Shown here piece after piece: positions 51,940-60,606 of a DNA stretch of 64,000 nucleotides (position 1 is its first letter; every line of letters starts with the position of its first letter). The notes beneath the pieces were generated by a model that was given only the letters and a program-made list of their open reading frames with translations, did not search any database and had not been told where the DNA came from. The stretch spans positions 138,614 through 202,613 of the forward strand of contig JBBQDN010000002.1 of the NCBI GenBank assembly GCA_038319685.1. The letters are read 5' to 3'. The translations under genes and the position numbers were made by a program. This stretch comes from UBA6022 sp038319685. GTDB lineage: Bacteria; Patescibacteriota; Saccharimonadia; Saccharimonadales; Saccharimonadaceae.

Positions 51940-53957
51940 AATTTCTCCTTTATTAATGATTGTCCAAGCTTCAACTTGCGCAGGAACTGGGCGTTGACCG
52001 CGACAACAATCGTCGATAATGACATGAGCACCGCACCAATGGCGGGAGACAACACAAAGCCAAATCCGTAGGTAACACCAGCAGCGAGTGGAATAGCCAG
52101 GGCGTTGTAGCCAGTTGCCCATGCGAGGTTTTGAATCATTTTGCTATACGTTGCTTTCGAAAGCGTCACAATACTTTCCACGCCACGAGGATCACTACTC
52201 GCCAGTACGATTCCCGCAGATTCAATAGCTACATCGGTTCCTGCACCAATCGCAATGCCGACATTGGCCTGTGTGAGTGCTGGCGCATCATTGACTCCAT
52301 CGCCAACCATAGCCACCTTACTGCCATCAGCTTGTAGTTTCTTTACAACCAAAGCTTTGTTTTCGGGCAAAACATCTGCAAAATATTCTTTTATGCCCAG
52401 CTCGCTAGCCACCCATGCAGCGACGCCTTCGGCATCACCGGTGAGCATTGCAACTCGCATACCTCTTGCTTGTAGTGATCTAACGGCTTCTTTGGATTCT
52501 GGACGAATAACATCAGCCAACATTATCGCGCCAAGCACTGTCTTGTTTTGAATGACATACACGGTTGTTTTGCCTTCATTCTGGGCAGAATGAGCGGCAT
52601 TTTTAGTCGCAGCAGGTAGTTCTACGTCTAGTTCCTCAAGTAATTTCGGGCCTCCAATATGTATAGTTTTGCCGTTTACAAGTGCTGTTGCGCCTCGACC
52701 CGACAGAGCCGAAAACTTTTTAGCTTCAGCGATTTTCAGCTTTTTATCTTTCACATATCGCACGATTGCTTTGGCGATAGGATGTTCCGATTCGTTTTCA
52801 ACAGAAGCAGCCAAAGACAACAATATATTTTTGTTTCCCGTGGCGACAATATCCACGACACCCTGTTCACCTTTTGTCAGTGTTCCTGTTTTGTCGAACA
52901 ATACGACATCAATGTTGCGGGCGGCTTCAAGCGCCATGCGCTCACGTACCAATAAACCATTTTTAGCAGCCAGGGAAGTTGATATGGCAGTCACCAGTGG
53001 AATAGCCAGACCAAGCGCGTGAGGGCATGCTATAACAAGTACCGTCACCACTCTTTCGATAATAAACGAGGTTGATTGATCACTAAATAATGTCCATGTC
53101 ACCAAAGTGACAATTGCAGCCCCGAGCGCGACAAATGTTAAATAATAAGCCGCCCTATCCGCAAGTACCTGTGTTTTCGATTTACTGTTTTGGGCATCGG
53201 CGACTAACTTCATGATTCCAGCTAGCGCAGTATCGTCACCGATTCTAGTGACTTTCATGGTGAGCGCACCACTACCATTCATCGTTCCTCCGATCAGAAG
53301 TGACTTCACCACCTTACTTACCGATCTAGATTCCCCAGTAAGCATTGATTCGTTGACACTTGATTCACCCTTTATGACTTCGCCATCAACGGGAATATTT
53401 GCGCCAGGTCGAACGAGTACTTTGTCGCCAACTTTTAGCTCGGCTACGGAAACGGTTTTTGTGCCACTCGAAGTTATAAGTTCGGCTTCATCTGGAAGTA
53501 GTTTGGCAAGTTCTTTCAGAGCACCCTGCGCGTTCATAATCGATGCCATCTCTAGCCAGTGACCGAGCAGCATGATGGTAATAAGAGTAGCCAGTTCCCA
53601 CCAAAAACTCATGCCTTCGAGTCCAAATGTGACGGCAATACTATAGAACAAAGCAACTGTAATCGCCATTGATATAAGGGTCATCATGCCGGGCTGTTTT
53701 GCAACAAGTTCTGATTTTGCACCTCGAAGGAATACTAGGCCACCATATATAAAAATAATAGTTCCAAACACTGGGGGAATAAGGCTACTGCCTGTAAAGG
53801 TTGGCGCCATGAAGTGCAGTAATTCCTGAATAGTCGGCGAATATAGCAGCACAGGAATAGTCAGCAAAAGGCTTAGCCAGAACTTTTTCTTGAACATATC
53901 AGGATTATGTCCAGCGGGTTTGTCGTGCCCAGTATGATCGTGGCTACTATGGTCCAT
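51936..53957 (-). CDS. copB: Copper-translocating P-type ATPase, CPH type (CopB-like, P1B-3)
   Basis: 673 residues. His-rich N-terminus ('MDHSSHDHTGHDKPAGHNPD') instead of CxxC metal domains. The membrane metal motif is 'VIACPHALGLAIP' (CPH, not CPC). The phosphorylation site is 'LFDKTGTLTKG', followed by 'SEHPIAKAI' and the hinge 'VGDGVNDAPAL'. CPH plus a His-rich N-terminus define the P1B-3 group, thought to move Cu(II) or Cu(I) out of the cell. It is the middle gene of the csoR-copB-DUF305 operon. CAGGAG precedes its ATG. Confidence 0.92.
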   Translation of the reverse strand: MDHSSHDHTGHDKPAGHNPDMFKKKFWLSLLLTIPVLLYSPTIQELLHFMAPTFTGSSLIPPVFGTIIFIYGGLVFLRGAKSELVAKQPGMMTLISMAITVALFYSIAVTFGLEGMSFWWELATLITIMLLGHWLEMASIMNAQGALKELAKLLPDEAELITSSGTKTVSVAELKVGDKVLVRPGANIPVDGEVIKGESSVNESMLTGESRSVSKVVKSLLIGGTMNGSGALTMKVTRIGDDTALAGIMKLVADAQNSKSKTQVLADRAAYYLTFVALGAAIVTLVTWTLFSDQSTSFIIERVVTVLVIACPHALGLAIPLVTAISTSLAAKNGLLVRERMALEAARNIDVVLFDKTGTLTKGEQGVVDIVATGNKNILLSLAASVENESEHPIAKAIVRYVKDKKLKIAEAKKFSALSGRGATALVNGKTIHIGGPKLLEELDVELPAATKNAAHSAQNEGKTTVYVIQNKTVLGAIMLADVIRPESKEAVRSLQARGMRVAMLTGDAEGVAAWVASELGIKEYFADVLPENKALVVKKLQADGSKVAMVGDGVNDAPALTQANVGIAIGAGTDVAIESAGIVLASSDPRGVESIVTLSKATYSKMIQNLAWATGYNALAIPLAAGVTYGFGFVLSPAIGAVLMSLSTIVVAVNAQFLRKLKLGQSLIKEKL

Positions 53958-54232
53958 TATTTGCTCCTGACTTTGGCAAGTTCATAGACTAAAAGCAGTT
54001 CTTCGACGGCTTTATCTACTTCTCCAGCAACAAACATATCTTTCACATGAGTTCGAAAATGGTTCTCTAAAACAAGTTTATTGAGTGAACCAAGCGATTT
54101 TTGTACTGCCAGGCTCTGTGTGATGATATCCATGCAATACTCTTCGTTTTCTATCATCTTTTGGATGCCACGCATTTGTCCTTCGATGATCTTGGCACGA
54201 TGTAATGAACGTTTTTTGATATCAGCAATCAT
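53957..54232 (-). CDS. csoR: CsoR/RcnR-family metal-sensing repressor
   Basis: 91 residues, a three-helix protein of the DUF156 family. The ligand positions read Cys ('NEEYCMDIITQSL'), His and His ('LENHFRTHVKDM'). Copper CsoR has Cys-His-Cys; a Cys-His-His set is seen in RcnR, which senses Ni/Co. Because the operon encodes a CPH-type copper ATPase, the ligand change may instead suit Cu(II) or a different metal. The gene starts 6 bases after a TATACT hexamer, and a G/C-tract inverted repeat lies in its promoter, so it is self-regulated. It overlaps copB by one base. Confidence 0.88.
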   Translation of the reverse strand: MIADIKKRSLHRAKIIEGQMRGIQKMIENEEYCMDIITQSLAVQKSLGSLNKLVLENHFRTHVKDMFVAGEVDKAVEELLLVYELAKVRSK

Positions 54233-54238
54233 GTTGTT

Positions 54239-54267
54239 AGTATATACCCCCCTGGGGTATTAATACA
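54239..54267 (-). promoter_or_regulatory. Promoter with CsoR-type operator
   Basis: ATACCCC-CCT-GGGGTAT (54244-54260) is a perfect 7-bp inverted repeat with the C/G tracts typical of CsoR/RcnR operators. It overlaps the upstream edge of the -10 element TATACT (54239-54244) and fills the spacer to TTGTAT (54263-54268 region). The ATG is 6 bases from the -10, so the transcript is leaderless. Binding would block the polymerase; the FNR-like gene starting at 54303 on the other strand may share it. Confidence 0.75.
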
Positions 54268-54302
54268 AATGCCCACATATGGTCTGCTATGATGGATAAC
54301 GA

Positions 54303-54992
54303 ATGGTTCACCATAACACGCATATTACTATCGTCGTAAAAAAGATCTTACTCGAAACACCTGGCTATAGGAGTATTATTTTTAATCGCCCAATAGGGTT
54401 TCATTATAGTTCGGGTGACTGGATAGATATTCAATGTAATAATCAAATTCTAAAAGGAGGAATAACGTATTCTTTGTCATCATCGCCTACCGAACCCGAC
54501 CTAATGATTACATTCAAAGACGGCGTGAGTGAGATGAAAAAACAGCTCGCTACTATCAAACCCGGTGCAGAAGTAACGATCATTCAATATGGCAACGACT
54601 ATAAATTTACGTTAAAACCCAATAAACCAAGCATGTTGATAGCGGGCGGTGTTGGCATTGCGCCATTTAGAAGTATGGTAAGAGAAATGGTATCGTTAGG
54701 AAGCAAGGATATCGTGACACTTATTTACCTACATCAAACTCCTGAGTTTATATTTAAAAATGAATTCGATTCGTGGCGACGTGATCTGCCAGGATTGAAT
54801 ATTACATATATTGTTACCAGTGAATTAAAAATGAAAGACCGCAAAAAGGCTATATTGTCAGCTATATCTTCCCCTCATCGGTCCTTTTATATTGCCGGTC
54901 CCGAGGGAATGGTTGAAACAACAGAACACCTCCTGATAGATTCTGGCGTCGACATAAATGATATAAAAATTGATAGCTTTAGTGGCTATTAA
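54303..54992 (+). CDS. Ferredoxin-NADP reductase-like flavoprotein
   Basis: 229 residues. The FAD half has 'GDWIDIQC' and 'ITYSLSSSPTEPDLMITFKD' (RxYS-like with Thr for Arg). The nucleotide half has 'SMLIAGGVGIAPFRSMVREM' and 'SFYIAGPEGMVETTEHLL'. No 2Fe-2S domain is attached. It is a soluble NAD(P)H-flavin reductase that needs a partner, which may be the heme proteins or a ferredoxin encoded elsewhere. TATGAT lies 9 bases before the ATG. It is divergent from the csoR operon and convergent with the heliorhodopsin gene. Confidence 0.82.
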   Translation: MVHHNTHITIVVKKILLETPGYRSIIFNRPIGFHYSSGDWIDIQCNNQILKGGITYSLSSSPTEPDLMITFKDGVSEMKKQLATIKPGAEVTIIQYGNDYKFTLKPNKPSMLIAGGVGIAPFRSMVREMVSLGSKDIVTLIYLHQTPEFIFKNEFDSWRRDLPGLNITYIVTSELKMKDRKKAILSAISSPHRSFYIAGPEGMVETTEHLLIDSGVDINDIKIDSFSGY

Positions 54993-55001
54993 AACACATT
55001 A

Positions 55002-55766
55002 TCAGACAAGTGTTGCGGCAAATATTTGCCATGCAAGAAGCGACTTAGCCACAAAGCTCAGTATAATATAGGCCTTCTCGCCCACAAGATAGTTTGCCCA
55101 CATGCCCTTAGCCCTATACTGTTTATACTGGACAAAAGCAAACGAGTTAAAGAACAAAAATAGTGAAATAACGATCGCATAGACAAATCCAGGTGCTGTG
55201 GTGCCTTCTGGCCCACCTGGTGTGAGTAACTGAACAGCAAATATAACCCACGGAATAATACCGGCAATACACCCAAAGATAAATGGCAAGAATTTGCCAT
55301 CACCAGGTTTTGTATATTTCTCTTGTAACCAGCCAAATAATATCATTGATACATTAACGCCGAATATCGCAAGCAGTGCAGCATAATCACTGATACCATT
55401 GAGCTGTGCAATCAAAAAAATCATAATAGATGAACTAAGTGAATATTCTACCCAACGAAATATATTGCGACTATTTTTTAGTCCCTCACGATATATCGGG
55501 AAAAACCTTCTCGTCGAAACAATGAAGTGAAATAGTGCAGACAGTCCCAAAAATAACGCTATCGTGTAACTAACATTGTTGCTAAACAGTAGTATTGGGT
55601 CAGTAAATCGCGATCCCGGTGGGCCCGTCATATATGTCGCGGTGACAGGAAGCGAAAACGTGTTCGATAATGCCAACACGGCAATCATCGATATCAGGTG
55701 AAAAAAACCTGCAACTATGTTCCATGTTCTTAAGGTTTGTATGCGTTTATCATTCATAATTCTCAT
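55002..55766 (-). CDS. Heliorhodopsin
   Basis: 254 residues and seven membrane helices. The last helix, 'ILSFVAKSLLAWQIFAATL', contains the retinal-binding Lys in the heliorhodopsin context, and 'RWVEYSLSSSIMIFLIAQL' matches helix 3. The inverted topology of the family cannot be proven here. Heliorhodopsins are light sensors or modulators of unknown output and do not pump ions. No retinal-synthesis gene is in the window, so retinal would be taken up or made elsewhere. The neighbours (FNR-like gene, rhodanese, copper operon) point to redox or stress signalling, but only by proximity. Confidence 0.92.
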   Translation of the reverse strand: MRIMNDKRIQTLRTWNIVAGFFHLISMIAVLALSNTFSLPVTATYMTGPPGSRFTDPILLFSNNVSYTIALFLGLSALFHFIVSTRRFFPIYREGLKNSRNIFRWVEYSLSSSIMIFLIAQLNGISDYAALLAIFGVNVSMILFGWLQEKYTKPGDGKFLPFIFGCIAGIIPWVIFAVQLLTPGGPEGTTAPGFVYAIVISLFLFFNSFAFVQYKQYRAKGMWANYLVGEKAYIILSFVAKSLLAWQIFAATLV

Positions 55767-55856
55767 ATTTAAATATTATCATACTCATCGGTTCTCAGCA
55801 TTATCCCCGGAACCGTGTTTCTTGTGCCGAATAGTACAAATGACAACAGAGTAATA

Positions 55857-56120
55857 CTATCGATATTTTTTTGTAACATGGATGGCATTAATACCATTAA
55901 CTAAATTGGTAAATCCCATTTGTTTCAAAATCTGAATCGACACGTTCGACCTGCTACCGGACAAACAGTACACAATCAACTCGGTGTCTTTGGCGACATC
56001 CTTTAGCTGCAAAGCACCCGACATAAGTTCTGACGGCGGCATATTAATCGCACCTTCAACATGTCCTGATTCGTATTCGGCTGGTTCACGGACATCTATA
56101 ATAAGTTTCATTGAGGTCAT
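55857..56120 (-). CDS. Single-domain rhodanese-like protein
   Basis: 87 residues, a compact sulfurtransferase fold. 'LIIDVREPAEYESGHVEGAI' and 'LIVYCLSGSRSNVSIQIL' are the conserved CH2A and active-site segments. The Cys of 'YCLSGSR' is the persulfide-carrying residue, and the loop has the usual six residues. It probably transfers sulfur or detoxifies. A TATAAT hexamer lies 6 bases before the ATG. It is 90 bases from heliorhodopsin in the same direction. Confidence 0.9.
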   Translation of the reverse strand: MTSMKLIIDVREPAEYESGHVEGAINMPPSELMSGALQLKDVAKDTELIVYCLSGSRSNVSIQILKQMGFTNLVNGINAIHVTKKYR

Positions 56121-56126
56121 TGTTTT

Positions 56127-56132
56127 ATTATA
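56127..56132 (-). promoter_or_regulatory. -10 hexamer TATAAT for leaderless rhodanese gene
   Basis: TATAAT on the minus strand, 6 bases before the ATG at 56120. Confidence 0.65.
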
Positions 56133-56190
56133 CCAAATAAGTAGTAGTCGTGCCTGGTGCCGTTTTTACATAACGATAGTCGATTGCGCG

Positions 56191-56910
56191 TTACGGTGCC
56201 AACTGAACCTGGAGATTCTTAACCGTCGATATATTACCTGTAGTATACGTCCCATAAAAAGCAAGTATTGATGCGGTCAGTGCGCTGTTACTCATAGTTG
56301 GCGTAAACGTTAGCACTTGGTGCGTGTAGGACGTCGTGACATTGACGTTGACTCCCAAGTTACCATACCGTGTGCCACTTCCGTTTTGAAAATAGACCTG
56401 CGTCGTTGATTTACTTGCAATGTTTGCTGATTTTATATCAAAACTTATCTGGTATTTTACCAGGCCATACCGATCAATAATCGGCGCTAGATCTACGTAC
56501 TGTGTAAACTCATTGTAGCCAGTTTTTTCTGCTGACGACGTGAACAAAAACTGGCTACTCCCAAGGATTGTTAAATCATAAGACGAGATGAGGTTATTCA
56601 TCGAACTTGTTCCGCCGACCAGATTTGATTTATAACTATATGATTCGTTACTCGCGGGTATAAGGCAGATGTTTGTTGCCGCCGGCGCAGGGCAGTCAGT
56701 AATTGACACTGGGTATGTATCATAATCTGCCTGGTATATTTCCAGCTTTGTCATGTTTGAATGTGTTTCACTCTGCAAACTTGCCAGCTGCGCTCTTTTT
56801 TGTAAACCATTGTACGCAACAATAACAATTGCCGCGAGGATTCCGACCACCACAATAACAATCAGAAGTTCGACAATCGTAAAACCGGTTTGTTTCTTGT
56901 TGGCCCACAT
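56191..56910 (-). CDS. Type IV prepilin with C-terminal jelly-roll-like domain
   Basis: 239 residues. The class III signal 'KKQTG|FTIVELLIVIVVVGI' has Gly before the cleavage site, Phe at +1 and Glu at +5. The long N-terminal helix follows. After residue 110 the protein has a second domain of about 125 residues, all beta ('LVKYQISFDIKSANIASKST', 'HQVLTFTPTMSNSALTASIL'), that resembles a carbohydrate-binding jelly roll rather than a normal pilin head. The start at 56910 is preferred because TATACT lies 10 bases upstream; an earlier ATG abuts that hexamer. A minor or adhesive pilin is likely. Confidence 0.85.
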   Translation of the reverse strand: MWANKKQTGFTIVELLIVIVVVGILAAIVIVAYNGLQKRAQLASLQSETHSNMTKLEIYQADYDTYPVSITDCPAPAATNICLIPASNESYSYKSNLVGGTSSMNNLISSYDLTILGSSQFLFTSSAEKTGYNEFTQYVDLAPIIDRYGLVKYQISFDIKSANIASKSTTQVYFQNGSGTRYGNLGVNVNVTTSYTHQVLTFTPTMSNSALTASILAFYGTYTTGNISTVKNLQVQLAP

Positions 56911-56984
56911 ACTATTCATCAGTATAGATCATTGTTTTACAAATCAGAAATCATATAACGAACAGTTCATTAACCTGCACTCGA

Positions 56985-58181
56985 TCAGTATTTGCTCACA
57001 ACCCTTGTCTTGGCATCGATATCGGTGACCAGCAGCACATATGAAATATCGGTTGGTTGAAAATCAGACTTGTTGCTATTTGCGGGTGTTACCGCCATCA
57101 ATTGCATCATATCTCCGACGGAAACCGATAATCTATCCCGCGAATTCGCAGCGTACTGAGCCAGTGTACCTGCCGGCATGGTCAAATTGACTATTCTGTT
57201 AGATGACGTCTTTAGCGTCACTGTATCATTATGTATATTTGTGACACGTCCCTCGTATTGTGCTATTCGCACGCCATCAGGCAAGTCAGTTCGCATGTAT
57301 ACACCGGCGCTTGCAATGTACGAAAGACAAGTTTCACTGGTGTTATTAAGACATTCTATACGATACGCGATACTTCCGCCAACATACATATAGTCGTCGA
57401 CCGGTAGTGATAGTTCTATGATTGCGGCGGCCCTACGATGTGTCGTGACAATGCGCGTCGAAACTGCATCATATTCAGAATAGTCATATGCCAATACAGT
57501 AATGGTCGACCCTGGTTTGATCGCTCTAGCATCAACCTCTATGCCATTTTTGATGTATTTCGTTTTTGAATCAATCATGTAGTCTCTGGTGGGGATGACA
57601 CTACAAGCTGGGGTTTGGATTGTTGTCCCGATATGATCGGGCATCTTCATAATGCATGGTTGCATAGCGTAACCCTCTAAAGTTGGGTCACCCGATTGAG
57701 GTAAGCTACTCATATATACTTCGATAGCGTTGAGTTCACACTGCGCCTGCACGCGAGATTTGATCGCAACAGGATCTAAATTAACGTTGCGCTTTGTCTC
57801 TATGGTCATACGATCCTGTGGTATCAATGCACAATCAGTCAGTGCGACCACCGTCCGGGTGTGACCATCACTTCCCTTCGTTTGACTACCAACGTTGATA
57901 TGCGCTGGTTTCCATAGGTAGGTGTAGGCTGCGTAGGCAGTACCTCCTAATAGGAGCACTGATCCCGCTATGACGAGTGCGAGAAGTGGCAACGGTAATG
58001 TTCGAAGCTTTAACATAAATGATCCTTTCTTTTGTTGTTGATCATTCACTATACGCAGCTGGCGCGAAAATATTTCAGGACTAAGTGGTAGCGACTGCAT
58101 GACACGGTCGACATACACGTCGTCGTGCGATGACGGGTCGATACAGGCAATCAATAACTGTTCGATAGTTGGATGTTTCAT
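56985..58181 (-). CDS. Probable anti-sigma factor (transmembrane)
   Basis: 398 residues. An N-terminal cytoplasmic part (1-58) without a zinc HxxxCxxC motif, one membrane helix (about 62-84, 'LPLPLLALVIAGSVLLLGG') and a 310-residue extracytoplasmic beta-rich domain with at least six Cys. Its ATG overlaps the stop of the ECF sigma gene (ATGA) with AAAGGAG upstream, and sigma and anti-sigma genes are normally coupled in this way. So the role is inferred from context and topology. The external domain would be the sensor. The start at 58181 avoids a longer frame inside the sigma gene. Confidence 0.65.
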   Translation of the reverse strand: MKHPTIEQLLIACIDPSSHDDVYVDRVMQSLPLSPEIFSRQLRIVNDQQQKKGSFMLKLRTLPLPLLALVIAGSVLLLGGTAYAAYTYLWKPAHINVGSQTKGSDGHTRTVVALTDCALIPQDRMTIETKRNVNLDPVAIKSRVQAQCELNAIEVYMSSLPQSGDPTLEGYAMQPCIMKMPDHIGTTIQTPACSVIPTRDYMIDSKTKYIKNGIEVDARAIKPGSTITVLAYDYSEYDAVSTRIVTTHRRAAAIIELSLPVDDYMYVGGSIAYRIECLNNTSETCLSYIASAGVYMRTDLPDGVRIAQYEGRVTNIHNDTVTLKTSSNRIVNLTMPAGTLAQYAANSRDRLSVSVGDMMQLMAVTPANSNKSDFQPTDISYVLLVTDIDAKTRVVSKY

Positions 58182-58696
58182 AATAACTCCTTTCGTAGCT
58201 GTACTTTGGCACGATGCATCCATGTACCGACCGTTGCCTGTGGCACATGTAACTCATCAGCAATAACCGCATATGACTTACCTTGCCAGAAATAAGCCTC
58301 GACCACCTGACGATATTCTGGTGGTGTCAGTCGTAACACGGCTTGACGCAGTGCCCGTTTCTCATCATCCTCGATTTCACGAGGCATGGTCATTTCTGCA
58401 ACTAATTCAATATCTTCGACTGCCAGCTGACGATGAGTACGACGCAACCTATCAAGTGCTTTATTGGTTGCGATCCGATAAAGCCAAGTTGAAAAACGTG
58501 CTTTATCTGGATCATAGTCAGCTAACTTGACAAACGCCTGACAAAAAGCTTCCTGAGCTATATCCTCAGCTTCTTGATAATCATGCAGCAATTGATCACA
58601 GTGAATCACCAACCCGCGATGATACCGCTCCACCAAGGGCCGAAAACTGTCTCGGTCGCCAGCCAAGACCTGTTCTATACATATATGTTCTTCCAT
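58178..58696 (-). CDS. ECF RNA polymerase sigma factor
   Basis: 172 residues. Region 2 is 'YQEAEDIAQEAFCQAFVKLA' with 'RFSTWLYRIATNKALDRLRR' (-10 recognition). Region 4 is 'LTPPEYRQVVEAYFWQGKSY' with 'VPQATVGTWMHRAKVQLRKE' (-35 recognition). Region 3 is missing, as in group IV sigma factors. TATAAT lies 7 bases before the chosen ATG (58696); two ATGs further upstream fall within or next to that hexamer. It probably responds to an envelope signal through the coupled membrane protein. Confidence 0.92.
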   Translation of the reverse strand: MEEHICIEQVLAGDRDSFRPLVERYHRGLVIHCDQLLHDYQEAEDIAQEAFCQAFVKLADYDPDKARFSTWLYRIATNKALDRLRRTHRQLAVEDIELVAEMTMPREIEDDEKRALRQAVLRLTPPEYRQVVEAYFWQGKSYAVIADELHVPQATVGTWMHRAKVQLRKELL

Positions 58697-59107
58697 CATG
58701 TTCATTATACGTACGTACGCAAAAAATATTTCAAACTAGCCGTTACGAAACGACGACGAGTTTTAAAACTACGAGCAATCGAATCGATGGGTAGTTGCTG
58801 TATGCTATGTGGTTACAATAAACACCCAGGCGTGCTGGATTTTCATCATGTCGATCCAACAACAAAATCATTCGCAATTAGTGGTGGTGGGTTTTCACAT
58901 TCATGGGTAGCGATTGAAACTGAGATCAAAAAGTGTATCTTAGTGTGCGCCAATTGTCACCGAGAAATCGAATATGGCCTCCATACAAAAGAAGTTGTCG
59001 ATACATTACATCAACAACTTCATTCTCGTACTACATCAACCTACAAACACTTGGCTCCCCACGATACGGGAAGTTATAACCTTGATAAAGCAGGATTTTG
59101 CAATTAG
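58685..59107 (+). CDS. HNH endonuclease-like protein (start uncertain)
   Basis: The C-terminal 100 residues hold an HNH/zinc-finger nuclease core: 'CCMLCGYNKHPGVLDFHHVD' and 'KKCILVCANCHREIEYGLH', i.e. two CxxC pairs and the catalytic HH. A basic helix ('TKRRRVLKLRAIESMG') precedes it. The start is unclear: ATG at 58685 would overlap the divergent sigma gene by 12 bases, and the next ATG at 58787 would cut into the basic helix. The gene may be intact with an odd start, or a truncated remnant. No partner is visible. Confidence 0.65.
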   Translation: MFFHHVHYTYVRKKYFKLAVTKRRRVLKLRAIESMGSCCMLCGYNKHPGVLDFHHVDPTTKSFAISGGGFSHSWVAIETEIKKCILVCANCHREIEYGLHTKEVVDTLHQQLHSRTTSTYKHLAPHDTGSYNLDKAGFCN

Positions 59108-59129
59108 CTAGACCGCTACCTCGCCAAAA

Positions 59130-59789
59130 TTAAAGGCTTCCGCGCTCAATAACTTCTTCGTAGAAAGTAGCACCTTGCCCTTGAGCAACAGTAACCATGT
59201 GTTCGGCCACTTTTGCAGGGTCGAGGAACTCATCAAACACCCCAGGACGATTACCATCCCAAAATGGTGTTTGCATCCCACCTGGCATAAATAGAGCTAC
59301 TTTGACGTTTGATTGTAATCTTTCGGCTTCTAATCCCAGACTGCGTGTAAACCCTACTTGGGCGTGTTTCGTACCTGCGTAAACTGCTTCGTCGGTGCGT
59401 GCTTTATAGCCAGTAGTGGAGCTTACTACGACAAAGTGGCTAACTTCCTCTAGCGCAAGCATACTCATAAATGCTTGCTGTGCTGCTGGTATTACGTTTC
59501 CAAAGTTGACCGCCGCCATGTTCTCGGGAGACTCTTGTTCGGCGAAGTCACCATTATAACCGTAGCCAGATACCCAGTAGAAATTGATAGCAGTTGCTCC
59601 AAGCTCCTTAATGGCATCGGCAAGTTCTTTGGCTTCTTCTAATTTTGAGAGGTCTACTTTCAGCCCCTCACCATGCTCGGCTTCTTCATAGGAACGTCCT
59701 ACGACAAAAGTATCCTCACCTGATGCTCGCAGCGTTTTTGCAATCTCATAACCTAAACCGTGTGTGCCACCAATAATGATATTTTTCAT
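59130..59789 (-). CDS. Short-chain dehydrogenase/reductase
   Basis: 219 residues, Rossmann fold. The cofactor loop is 'IIGGTHGLGYEIAKTL', the catalytic Ser is in 'FVVVSSTTGYKARTDEAVYA' and the YxxxK is 'YAGTKHA' (Tyr and Lys both present). The substrate is unknown; SDRs of this small type act on sugars or alcohols, or as NAD(P)-dependent regulators. It stands alone between an HNH gene and the TIR-like operon. Confidence 0.88.
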   Translation of the reverse strand: MKNIIIGGTHGLGYEIAKTLRASGEDTFVVGRSYEEAEHGEGLKVDLSKLEEAKELADAIKELGATAINFYWVSGYGYNGDFAEQESPENMAAVNFGNVIPAAQQAFMSMLALEEVSHFVVVSSTTGYKARTDEAVYAGTKHAQVGFTRSLGLEAERLQSNVKVALFMPGGMQTPFWDGNRPGVFDEFLDPAKVAEHMVTVAQGQGATFYEEVIERGSL

Positions 59790-59877
59790 AAGCTAATTAT
59801 CTCACAAGTAACATATTTAGTTTCAATTCCACCTGCCTATTAAAAGCCGACATCGAGAGTTATATATAAACGACTGC

Positions 59878-60606
59878 TCAGCTTACCTTGTTGAAGCGCC
59901 AAATATCTTCATACTCGTGTCTTTTCAATTGAATAGCTAAGCCACGTGCATCAGGCTCGCTTATAAAGCTGACATGAGCCATCTTTAGTGATGGCAAACC
60001 ATAGACTACCATATAAGTATCGGTAAACTGCTTAGGGAACTTGCTTATCTCGTCATAGATTTCTTTAGGGTCAACGTTAACCTTGTCTCCAAAAACGTTA
60101 ACAATCAGTATGCAGTTCTCGTGATAATTGTCTCGTTCATCACACTTCTTTTTCACCGCATCAATAACATCTTGGCTGGTAATCCATTTGTCAGGATAGT
60201 AGCCTTGAGCCATGACTTGCTGTGCTAATATCTTCTGATTGGCTTGGTCGTGGTACACAGCTCCATCTGAAAGCTGACTTTCGATTTGGTTTTTACCAAC
60301 ATCCTCAATGCCAACTACTGCTTGATATGTATTACCGCTCCCAGCTTCTTCGCTCATCCAGTTGTAATAAGTTGCAACACTGCCTATGCCAAGTAACTCG
60401 CCTGCATTAATATCGATTGTTTTACCACTTGCAAAATCTTTTGGTGTATCAACAGACTCCAAATTGCTAACTGGGCGATTATTTAAAAGTAACTTTACTT
60501 TTTCTTCAACAGTTTGCTTATTGTCGAACAGCTTTAGCGCTATCTTAAGTGCATTAGTCGGATGTAGTCCAATATTTTTATGAGGCTTCATTTTCTCAAT
60601 ACTCAT
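59878..60606 (-). CDS. Hypothetical protein, partner of the TIR-like effector (242 aa)
   Basis: A soluble alpha/beta protein with no recognised family. The N-terminal part ('NIGLHPTNALKIALKLFDNK') is helical, and the middle has 'GELLGIGSVATYYNWMSEEA' and 'HENCILIVNVFGDKVNVDPK'. Its ATG overlaps the stop of the upstream TIR-like gene (ATGA), so the two are made together, as with effector/sensor pairs in anti-phage systems. A role in sensing or inhibiting the effector is possible but is inference from the gene order. Confidence 0.55.
   Translation of the reverse strand: MSIEKMKPHKNIGLHPTNALKIALKLFDNKQTVEEKVKLLLNNRPVSNLESVDTPKDFASGKTIDINAGELLGIGSVATYYNWMSEEAGSGNTYQAVVGIEDVGKNQIESQLSDGAVYHDQANQKILAQQVMAQGYYPDKWITSQDVIDAVKKKCDERDNYHENCILIVNVFGDKVNVDPKEIYDEISKFPKQFTDTYMVVYGLPSLKMAHVSFISEPDARGLAIQLKRHEYEDIWRFNKVS

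Noticed and set aside
55002..55766. Proton-pumping type 1 rhodopsin
   Set aside because: The Lys helix and helix 3 follow the heliorhodopsin pattern, and the pump motif (DTE/DTD-type) in helix 3 is missing.
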